The translations under genes and the position numbers were made by a program. The notes beneath the pieces are model-generated. The model was given only the letters and a program-made list of their open reading frames with translations, ran no database searches and was not told the origin of the DNA. A DNA stretch of 10,578 nt from a bacterium (GTDB lineage: Bacteria; Verrucomicrobiota; Verrucomicrobiae; Opitutales; Opitutaceae), in NCBI GenBank assembly GCA_021780625.1, contig JAJXYI010000572.1, positions 1-10,578 on the forward strand, in the 5' to 3' direction. The first letter of the stretch is position 1, and the number at the start of each line of letters is the position of its first letter. Positions 1 to 10,100 of this stretch are shown in pieces.

Positions 1-2223
1 TCGGAGGCCTCTCGCCCCCCCGCTCCGCAGGCGATCCGGCAGGCGCCGCCGCCGCCGGCTCCCCGGACTTTTCACCCGCCCTCCGCTCCGCCAACCGCCC
101 GCACACCCTCGCCTGCCTGGCAGGATCACGCGCCGCGCGCCTCCCATCTTCCGCCCGCCTGGAAACTCGACGACGTCCGCCACTCGGGACCGCCCGCCTT
201 CCCCGTGCCCCCGGCCAACGCCCGGCCGCCCCGCCTCCCCCCCGGCCAGAATCCGGGGTATGCACATCCGGCGCCGGGTCAGGACTCTCATCGCTGGGAT
301 CGCGACGGACGCGACCACCGCTGGCAGCCGCCCGTGAACGGCCAGCGCCCCGGCCAGGTTCGCCCGCCCGACGACCACCCGGGCCGCACCTGGGTGCCCG
401 TCCCGGATCGCGATCATCGGCGCCGGACGATCGGCGTGCCACCCACGGTCGACCGCGATTCACGCGACCGCTGGCGCGACTGGGCACGGGACCGCGACCA
501 CGACCGCGATGCGTGGCGGCGCCATTTCCCGGTCAGGCCGCGCAGCTGGACGTACTGGGACCCCTACGGCTTCTACGACCCGTTCTGGGGCGGCACCACC
601 GTGTGGTACGGCGGGTACTACGGCTGGTATCCGTATGGCGCGTATCCGTATGGCTGGTACCCGTACACGGCCCAGATGTATCCCGATTCCACCTACCAAT
701 CCTCGGCGACGTACGAGGTGACGCAGGAGGGAGGAACCGGTTCGGCCGAGGCCGAGCCCCCGGCCCCGGCGGTGCAGGTGGCGCCGCTGTATTTCCCGCC
801 CACCCCGCCCCCGCTCGGCACGCCGCTTCCGCCGGAGATGCCGGCCGCGGGTCCCGCAGTGCCTCACAGTCTGGCGCCGTGGATCGACGAACCGTTCTAC
901 ACGCCGCTTGCGGCGCGCCTGGCCTCCGGCCCGCTGCCGGGCGCCCTGCGGACGCGGCTGGACGCCTACGCGAGGGAAAAAGCCTCGGCGCTCGAGGCCC
1001 TTCGCCGCGAGATCGGCTCCGTCGCCCGCCTGGAGCCCGGCGCGCGCAAACAGGCGCTCCAGGCCTTCGCCCGAGCGCAGTCCGCGCGCCTCGCCGCGCT
1101 CGATGAGCAGGCCAATGCGCTCCGACGCAGCCTCGTCGAGCTCGCCGGCGGCGACGCCCCGTCGAATCCCTGGATCGGAGAGCGGACCTGGCGCCTGGGC
1201 ACGCAGGCGGAGTCGCTCCCGGCGGACACGCTGCACGCCCTGCAATACCAGGTCGTTCGCGCCGCCGTCGCCTACGGGGAGGGCTTCCCGACCGCCTTCC
1301 GCTGGCTGCTTCGCGAGACCGCGATGGATCTCCAGATGAACGCGCTCGCGGCACCCGCGGGCGAGGCGCCGCAGGACCAGCCCTCAAGCCGGCTGGTGTT
1401 CTTCTCGCCCAGCACCTCGCGCGTCATCCTGCCCTCCACGCTTCCCCCCGAACTCGCCTCGGAATTCTCAGCATACGACACCGAGAAGCGCGACATCCGA
1501 GCGGAGATCGTCGCCTCGCTCACCCGCAGCGACAGCCTCACTTCCGACGGGCGCCGTCAGGCCAACCTCGATCTCGTGGTCAGGCTGACTCCCCGGCTCA
1601 TGGCCCTCGAGGCGCTGGCCGACAGGATTCGCGACGAAGTGGCCGCCTCGCCGATGCTCCTGGCGCCGGAGCAGCGGATCGCCGTTCCTCCCGACCTCGC
1701 GGGCAGGCTCGACGCCCTGCTTCAGGAGCGCGGCCGGCTGCGCGCGCTGATCGCCTCCGAGTTCCAGAAACTCCAGGCGCTCGCCGCGCCCGCGACCCTG
1801 CGCATGCTTCCGCCGGCCTCGGGCACCCCCGACGAGGCGCTCACCATCTCGCTCACACCCCGCCTCGGCCAGTCCGAGGTACGCGTCTCGGAGATGCGCG
1901 ACCAGCTCGAAGCCTTCAATCGCGAGTGGACTCCGCAGATCCAGGCAAATGAGGCCCGCGCAGCACAGCTTCGCGACGAGATTTCCCGGCGCTTCTCCTC
2001 CTTCCAGGGCGCGCCTGAGGGCCTGACGCCCGAGGCGGAATTCGACCTGTGCGCCAGCCAGATCCAGACGGACGGGGCGTGGCGCCTGTATGGCGACTAC
2101 CTGGAGGCGCTCTTCGAGCCGGGGCTCTCCCCCGCGCAGCGCCGGCTCCTCTACGATGGAGCGATCCAGTCGCTCCACCTCCAACTGCCCCCCGGGGACA
2201 CCACGTGGGGCGAGGGCGGCTGA
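1..2223 (+). CDS. Hypothetical Pro/Arg-rich protein with Tyr/Trp/Gly patch and helical C-terminal half (5' partial)
   Basis: I do not recognise this family. The reading frame is open from base 1 to the TGA at 2221-2223 (740 visible residues). The first in-frame start codon found by ORF calling is a GTG at 205 inside a proline-rich stretch, but in-frame Pro-rich coding (with a PPPPAP run) already precedes it, so the real start probably lies upstream of the window. Visible residues 1-180 are rich in Pro, Arg, Asp and His, including a DR/RD-rich tract around 150-174. Residues 183-222 are an aromatic patch of Tyr, Trp and Gly containing a short YPYxx tandem repeat. After a Pro-rich linker to about residue 290, the rest is Ala/Leu/Arg/Glu-rich and predicted helical by eye, with coiled-coil-like stretches near 318-380 and 623-668. 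There is a single Cys and no obvious transmembrane segment in the visible part. Composition suggests an exported or envelope-associated protein, but this is inference only. The gene is followed by rnpB on the same strand. Confidence 0.75.
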   Translation, partial: SEASRPPAPQAIRQAPPPPAPRTFHPPSAPPTARTPSPAWQDHAPRASHLPPAWKLDDVRHSGPPAFPVPPANARPPRLPPGQNPGYAHPAPGQDSHRWDRDGRDHRWQPPVNGQRPGQVRPPDDHPGRTWVPVPDRDHRRRTIGVPPTVDRDSRDRWRDWARDRDHDRDAWRRHFPVRPRSWTYWDPYGFYDPFWGGTTVWYGGYYGWYPYGAYPYGWYPYTAQMYPDSTYQSSATYEVTQEGGTGSAEAEPPAPAVQVAPLYFPPTPPPLGTPLPPEMPAAGPAVPHSLAPWIDEPFYTPLAARLASGPLPGALRTRLDAYAREKASALEALRREIGSVARLEPGARKQALQAFARAQSARLAALDEQANALRRSLVELAGGDAPSNPWIGERTWRLGTQAESLPADTLHALQYQVVRAAVAYGEGFPTAFRWLLRETAMDLQMNALAAPAGEAPQDQPSSRLVFFSPSTSRVILPSTLPPELASEFSAYDTEKRDIRAEIVASLTRSDSLTSDGRRQANLDLVVRLTPRLMALEALADRIRDEVAASPMLLAPEQRIAVPPDLAGRLDALLQERGRLRALIASEFQKLQALAAPATLRMLPPASGTPDEALTISLTPRLGQSEVRVSEMRDQLEAFNREWTPQIQANEARAAQLRDEISRRFSSFQGAPEGLTPEAEFDLCASQIQTDGAWRLYGDYLEALFEPGLSPAQRRLLYDGAIQSLHLQLPPGDTTWGEGG
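628..672 (+). repeat. Three tandem 15-base units encoding YPYxx pentapeptides
   Basis: Three consecutive five-codon units encode YPYGA, YPYGW and YPYTA. The first two share an identical 12-base core (tatccgtatggc at 628-639 and 643-654), while the third uses TAC for Tyr and has drifted. The units sit at the end of the aromatic patch of the left-edge protein and probably arose by slippage or local duplication. Confidence 0.7.
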
Positions 2224-2249
2224 ACCCGCCGAATGAGTCCCGTCGCGGC

Positions 2250-2278
2250 TTGCGCTCTGAAGGGGCCGCCCTTACGAC
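2250..2278 (+). promoter_or_regulatory. Candidate sigma70-like promoter for rnpB
   Basis: TTGCGC (2250-2255) and TACGAC (2273-2278) are separated by 17 bases. A start about 7 bases after the -10 box falls at 2285, next to the first base of the P1 helix at 2286. Each box matches the consensus at only three of six positions, so the support comes mainly from spacing and from the agreement with the RNA 5' end. It begins about 26 bases after the stop codon of the upstream gene. Confidence 0.35.
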
Positions 2279-2285
2279 TGCCCTT

Positions 2286-2771
2286 CCTTAGCTCCGGAGC
2301 GGGCCGTCGCTCCGGGTTCTTTGACGATCCCAAGGGCCGGGTAACTCCGGCCCGGCATTCAAACACACCTGGAGAGGAAAGTCCGGACACCACAGGGCAG
2401 GATGCCGCGCGAGGTTCACCCCAAGCGCGGGCACCGCGGGTCAAGCCGCGGTGACGGACAGTGTCACAGAAAACAGGTAGCCGCGGGCGACGGTTTCGGC
2501 CGGAGCCTGCGGTGATAGTGAAAAGGTGGGGTAAGAGCCCACCGCGCAGGCGGCGACGCCTGCGGCACGAAAAACCCCGTCCGGTGCAAGGCAAAATAGG
2601 CGGCTGGGCTGCCCGTCCAACAGCCGCGGGTATGCCGCATCCCGTCGACACGGCGCGCTTCGGCGCGACGCGGCGGCGGGGCGGGCCTCCGAAAGGGGGC
2701 ACGAGAGAAATGGCGGCCGCGTCTCCTTCGGGAGGCGGCACAGAATCCGGCTTACAGCTCCGGAGCTAAGG
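2286..2771 (+). ncRNA. rnpB: RNase P RNA, bacterial type A
   Basis: This is the catalytic RNA of ribonuclease P, which with the RnpA protein removes 5' leaders from pre-tRNAs. Universally conserved segments are visible: GAGGAAAGTCCGG (2374-2386) followed by CACAGGGCA; GTAAGAGCCCACCG (2531-2544); GCAAGGCAAAATAGG (2586-2600); and ACAGAATCCGGCTTA (2740-2754). Helices paired by eye are P1 (2286-2300 with 2757-2771, 15 perfect pairs), P2 (2302-2308 with 2712-2718), P3 (2310-2317 with 2367-2374, enclosing a gggccgg/ccggccc arm), P12 (2546-2551 with 2558-2563), a GAAA-capped P18 (2685-2700), and a UUCG-capped hairpin at 2721-2736 in the P19 position between P2 and P4. A GGGT triplet-containing segment follows the GCGGCTG/CAGCCGC stem in the region expected to bind the tRNA CCA end. 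At about 486 nucleotides it is longer than the 377 of E. coli; longer P1 and P3, P19 and the region before P18 account for much of this. The ends are placed from P1 and could shift by a few bases. Confidence 0.96.
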
Positions 2772-2782
2772 ATCTCCCCCGC

Positions 2783-4093
2783 TCAGCCGGCGGCGGCCGC
2801 CGCCGTGGCGGCCGCGATCGCGGCGCCGATGCCGGAACCGTCCTTCGCCAGCATCGTGCTGACGCGCCCCCGGCCGGCCGGAAGGGTCTCGTCGATCGCC
2901 TTCTGTATCCAATCCGCATAATACGGCATCTTCTCGTAGAGCGAGCCGTCCACCGCGATGATGTGCTCCGAGGCCAGGCTCGGATCGATGTGGGTCAGCG
3001 TACCGCAGAAGGTCGCCGCGGTGAGACGCGCGGAACGCTCCACCAGCAGCGCGACCACCGTGCGCACAGCGGCCAGCCGCTCGCGATCGAGCGAGCTCCA
3101 GCCAAACGCGGCCTCCAGCGTGGCCCGGGTGGAGGACAGGCCGGCGTCGTCGGCAAGTATCGCCCCAACCTCGGGTCCCGAGAGCACGTCGCGGCGCCCG
3201 AGCGCCTCCGAGCCCGGCAGCAGCCCCTCGGACGCCATGTCTTGAAGCACCCGGCGCACGATTTCGCCGATGTACCGGCCGGAGCCCATTTTCTCGAGGC
3301 GCTGCGTGCCCGGACGCTCGCTGGCCTCGTCTAGCTCGCGGTCGAAGCGCGTCTGCGGCGCGCCGTCGAAGTTGCCCGACTCCATGTTCACGATCATCGG
3401 CTTCCCGGTGAGCGGGTGCACGGGCTCGAGGTAACAGGTGTTGTGGCCGGTGCCGCAGATCGAACCGACGTCAACGTGCGGACGCGTGAACGCCGCCGCG
3501 AGCAGGGTGCCGACCGTGTCGTTGAGAATTGCCCGGCTGCGCACGTGGGTCAGCCCCCGCTTCGCGAGCGCGCGGTCGAGCAGACTTCCGACCTCCTGCC
3601 CCTCGACGCCGGACGTGCGAATCTCCTTGGTCCAGAAAATCAGCCGCGCCTCGTTCACTCCGGTCTGGTTGCAGGGGAATGAGAACGTATGGCCCAGGTC
3701 GTACGAGACGCTCGGACGTGCGATCTCGGCCACGCGGTCCGCGATGAATCCAAACAGCCCCTCGGCGGTTGAACCCGCTCCGAGGTGATCGTACGCGCCG
3801 GCCGGATCGACCAGCGGCGCGCGCAGGATGCGTTTGGTGACCACCCCGCCGTGGCCGTCGAGCTCGGCCTCAAGGACGCGGATGTTCGTCCCGCCGAAAT
3901 CGATCGCGATGACCGAGTCGTGCTCGTGTCCGTTCGGCGCACCCAGGAACGACGGCAGCATCTTCAGCGAGGAGGGGCGTCCCGCGAGGCCCGCCTCCAT
4001 GGCCCGCGAAAACTCCGACGCGATGTTCCGAAGCGTGTCGGCGGTGAGATGGAACTCCTGCTTTCGCAGGCCTAGGTACGTGCTCAAGTCCAT
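2783..4093 (-). CDS. Hexokinase, eukaryotic-type family
   Basis: ATP-dependent hexokinase of the family typified by yeast and animal hexokinases; it would phosphorylate glucose or related hexoses to the 6-phosphate in the cytoplasm at the entry of glycolysis. Its 436 residues are close to a single-lobe hexokinase. Motifs in order: phosphate-1 loop DFGGTNIR (65-72); sugar-binding LGHTFSFPC (133-141) and FWTKEIRTSGVEG (153-165); catalytic Asp192 in NDTVGTLL; phosphate-2 GTGHNTCY (214-221); NMESGNF (236-242) containing the sugar-contacting Glu; FDRELDEAS (250-258) and EKMGSGRYIGE (267-277); and an adenosine-region DGSGIGAA (418-425). The protein ends in an Ala-rich tail. The ATG at 4093 fits the family N-terminus; no Shine-Dalgarno-like sequence is visible before it. 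It lies downstream of gcvP on the same strand but is separated by two stem-loops, so cotranscription is uncertain. Deviations from common motifs (GTGHNTCY for GTG.NACY, NMESGNF for N.EWG.F) could affect substrate preference. Confidence 0.93.
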   Translation of the reverse strand: MDLSTYLGLRKQEFHLTADTLRNIASEFSRAMEAGLAGRPSSLKMLPSFLGAPNGHEHDSVIAIDFGGTNIRVLEAELDGHGGVVTKRILRAPLVDPAGAYDHLGAGSTAEGLFGFIADRVAEIARPSVSYDLGHTFSFPCNQTGVNEARLIFWTKEIRTSGVEGQEVGSLLDRALAKRGLTHVRSRAILNDTVGTLLAAAFTRPHVDVGSICGTGHNTCYLEPVHPLTGKPMIVNMESGNFDGAPQTRFDRELDEASERPGTQRLEKMGSGRYIGEIVRRVLQDMASEGLLPGSEALGRRDVLSGPEVGAILADDAGLSSTRATLEAAFGWSSLDRERLAAVRTVVALLVERSARLTAATFCGTLTHIDPSLASEHIIAVDGSLYEKMPYYADWIQKAIDETLPAGRGRVSTMLAKDGSGIGAAIAAATAAAAAG

Positions 4094-4118
4094 GGATCGA
4101 AATGGGGGAAACGTCCAT

Positions 4119-4146
4119 TTGAGCCCGGCAGTCCCGCCGGGCTCAA
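4119..4146 (-). terminator. Stem-loop between gcvP and the hexokinase gene (terminator-like, no T-tract)
   Basis: An 11-base-pair perfect stem (4119-4129 with 4136-4146) closes a 6-base loop. On the minus strand it lies 3' of the gcvP stop codon and about 25 bases before the hexokinase ATG. The bases following it on that strand are not T-rich, so it is not a canonical Rho-independent terminator; it may be an attenuating or 3'-end-stabilising hairpin. Confidence 0.4.
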
Positions 4147-4166
4147 GCCTGCATCCCGTCTGCGCG

Positions 4167-4182
4167 CCCCCGCTTTCGGGGG
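4167..4182 (-). other. GC stem-loop just after the gcvP stop codon
   Basis: A CCCCCG/CGGGGG stem with a four-base loop (4167-4172 with 4177-4182) lies about 8 bases beyond the gcvP stop on the minus strand. Together with the larger hairpin at 4119-4146 it forms a double-hairpin 3' region. No T-tract follows, so its role in termination or mRNA protection is inferred. Confidence 0.35.
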
Positions 4183-4189
4183 GGGCCGG

Positions 4190-7081
<2,892 letters not shown>

Positions 7082-7099
7082 GGAAACGGGAATCGCGCC

Positions 7100-7127
7100 A
7101 CCCTATCCCCACGTCCCGCGCGCGCAA
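7100..7127 (-). promoter_or_regulatory. Weak candidate promoter for gcvP
   Basis: On the minus strand, TTGCGC (7127-7122) and TAGGGT (7105-7100) are 16 bases apart and would give a leader of only about 12 bases before the gcvP ATG. Each box matches three of six consensus positions. The -35 box is identical to the one proposed for rnpB, but TTGCGC is easy to find in GC-rich DNA. Confidence 0.25.
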
Positions 7128-7139
7128 TCGCGATCTGAC

Positions 7140-7169
7140 CCGGGCGGCTCCCCAAGGGACGCCGCCCGG
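7140..7169 (-). terminator. Terminator-like hairpin downstream of the delta-60 repeat gene
   Basis: A perfect 9-base-pair stem (7140-7148 with 7161-7169), with further CCC/GGG pairing possible inside its 12-base loop, begins about 13 bases past the stop codon of the large repeat-protein gene on the minus strand. No T-tract follows. It lies between that gene and the candidate gcvP promoter, a suitable place for transcription to end. Confidence 0.45.
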
Positions 7170-7182
7170 CGGAAGTCCATGA

Positions 7183-10100
7183 TCAAGGCAGCAGATAGAT
7201 CTCGGCCAGAGCCGTGCCCGAGGTGTTGTTCGCACCGCTGACGACCAGCGTGTAGACGCCGGGGTTGAGCGTGACGAGCATCGCTGAATCCGTCGAACCC
7301 GACGCGAGGGCAAAGTCGCCCGTCTGGGTGAACGCCGCGTCGAGCTGGCCCGCATCCGCAAGCACCTGCGAGGAGGTGAGCGCGGTCTGGGTCTCCCAGT
7401 TGTCGTTGGCGGCGATCTTCGTCGAGATGCCGTTGCTGATCGAATAGAGCGCGATCTTGGGATCGCTCAGCGGGGCGGCGACGCCCTGCGCGGCCAGGCC
7501 GGGGCCGACGCCGCGCACCAGCACGCGCTGCGGCACGGTACCTCCCACCACGAAGCCCGCGGTGAGCGTGGTGCCGTCGCCGGAGACATAGCCGTTGCAG
7601 GAAAGGCCCATCATCTTCGAGGCGGCAGTCGTGCTGTCGGCATCGTAGATTTCCGACAGGATCGTGCCGCCGTTTCCTGACGCGTCGGAAGACTGCATCG
7701 TATAGAGGCCGGGTTGGAGCGTCTGCACGGTCGCCGCGTCGGCGCTGCCCTGATTGAGCGGGAAGTCGCCCACCGCCGCGGAAACGGCGGTCACGGTGGC
7801 GTCGTTGTTCCAACCCTGGTTGGTGACGATCGGCGCAGCCGTCGACGCCTGGTTGTAGAGCTTGAGCAAGGGTTCGGTCGCGGGGTTGGCCACGTTGAAA
7901 TTGGCCATCGAGGGACCGACCGCGCGGAGGAGCATCTTCTTGGACGCGCTGCCAAGGATCGCGACGCCGAGCGTCTCGGTCTGGCCTGCGGGAATGTTCG
8001 AAAGCGAGGAAATCGCCAGGAGTCTCTGGCCGGGGTTTCCGGAGGGAACCGTGCTGCTGGGATTGAGGACCGTCCAGGTTTGCGAAATCGTGGACACCAC
8101 GCCGCCGTGGCTGATCGTGAACACCACGGAATAGGTGCCCGCGGTCGTGGGGATGCCGGACACGAGTCCCGTCGCGGCATCAATGGTCACTCCGGCGGGC
8201 AATCCAGTCGCCGAGTAGGTCGCATTAACGGAGCCGTCGCCGACCGAGAAGGAGATCGAGTGCCCGGTCGTGCCGATCACCGAGGCAACTCCGGAAGCCT
8301 GGGAGGAGGAGGACGGATAGAAGGCCCAGACCGCGTTGATCAGGGAATCGGAGCCGAGCGTACCGCCCGTCTGGATACCCTGGGCGCGGACGAAGAAGAG
8401 CGTGCCGGCGGTGAACGACTGGCCCGTGAGGGTCCAGACTCCGGTCGCCGGGTTGTAGGTCGGCATGCCCAGCCGGGTCCAGGTGCGCAGGTCGGTCGAG
8501 TAATCGAAGGCGACCGACGGAAGTACCGGACCGCTGCCGCCCTGGGTCCAGGTCACGGTGCTGAGATCGGACGAGAGAGTCATCCGGTTGGTGGCCGGGG
8601 TCACCGTACCGATGCGGCCGAGCAGGTAGTGCGCGGAGCCGTCGAACTGGGTGAAAGCGCCGCCCACGAAAGTGCGGCCGTCGTAGGTGCCGAGCAGGGA
8701 GGTCACGGGGCCGTTCACGACCGCGGTGGCGTCCGACGACAGCGTGCCGTCCGAGTTCAGCCGGGCCAGATACGAGGTCTGGGTTCCGGCGATCTGCGTG
8801 AAGGAGCCGCCCACGACGAGCGTGCCATCGACGCTCACCGAGATCGACGAGACCGGTGCGTTGGGCGCCGGGTTGAAGCTCGAGTCAACCGTGCCGTCGG
8901 TCTTTAGGCGCGCGAGGTAGGCGATACCCGAGCCGCCGAGCGACTTGAAGGAGCCGGCCACGTACACGCTGCCGTCGGGGCCGTAGGCGATGGCATCGAC
9001 CTGGTCGTCCGCCGTGACAGTGAAGCCCGAGTCGATGGTGCCGTCGGCATTGAGCCGGGCGAGATTCGACCGCGGCGAGCCGTTGACGGACATGAAGGAG
9101 CCGCCGATCAGGATCTTCCCATCCGGCTGCAGCGCGATCGTGTCCACCGTCGCCTTGTTCGTGCCGTTTGCCACGGCCGGCGTGAAGGTGGTGTCGAGCG
9201 CACCCGAGGCCTGGAGACGGGCAAAAGCCGGCTGGGCAGTGCCGTTGACCTGGGTGAATGCGCCGCCCACCAGGAAGGTGCCGTCCTGCAGGCGGAGGAT
9301 CGCCTTCACCTCGCCGTCAGTGCCGACATTGTACGAGGACAGGAGGTCTCCCTGCTGATTGAGGAATGCCAGGTTGTTGGCCGGATCGCCACTGACCTGC
9401 GAGAAATTGCCGCCGATCAGGATCGAACCGTAGGGGCGGATCGTCGTGAAACCGCCAGCAATCACCAGCTGACCATTGCTCAACACGGTGATCGCGGCGA
9501 CGTCCTGGTCGGGATTCGGATTGAACGCCGTATCCACCGTGCCCGTGGACGAGATCTTCGCGATGTAGTTGCGGCGCGTGTTGTTCACGGTGGAGAACAT
9601 GCCGCCCAGGTAAATGGAGCCGTCGGACTGCGGGACGATGGCCTCGATCTGCGCATCGACTGCGAGATCGGGCATCGTGGTATCAACCGTGCCGTCGGTG
9701 TTGAGCCGGGCAAAGCGGGTCCGGGTGGTCGCGGCGGTCGCTCCGTTCGGCGTGAGCGTCGTGAAAGTGCCGCCGATCAGGATCTTTCCATCGGACTGGA
9801 TGGCGAGCGCCGTAACGGAGCTGTTGGCATCCGGGTTGAAAGCGGTGTCGATCGTGCCGTCGGTATTGATGCGGCCGATGTAGTAACGGGTCGTCGTGCC
9901 GGACTCATGCGGCGCGAAGGAGATGAACGAGCCGCCGACGATGACCTTTCCATCGGACTGGATGGCGAGCGCACTGACGGTGCTCTGGGCGTTCGGGTCG
10001 TAGGACGTGTCGAGCGTGCCGTCGGTGTTGATGCGCGCGATGTAATTGCGGATGGTCGACGTGGTGGCGCCGTTCGGTGACAGCCCAGTGAACGAGCCGC

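Noticed and set aside
205..207. GTG as the true start of the left-edge protein
   Set aside because: Pro-rich coding of the same character runs in frame from base 1 without a stop, so the gene most likely begins upstream of the window.
2151..2769. Several open frames of 73-196 codons on both strands over rnpB
   Set aside because: The interval is accounted for by the conserved core and helices of RNase P RNA; the translations are low-complexity and resemble no protein.
7082..7182. Possible glycine riboswitch before gcvP
   Set aside because: The gap is only 101 bases, is partly occupied by a terminator-like hairpin, and shows none of the conserved glycine-aptamer core that I could recognise.
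7714..8907. A 397-codon plus-strand frame opposite the delta-60 repeat gene
   Set aside because: Its repetitive RG/GR-rich translation mirrors the repeats on the coding strand, and it has no domain or start context of its own.
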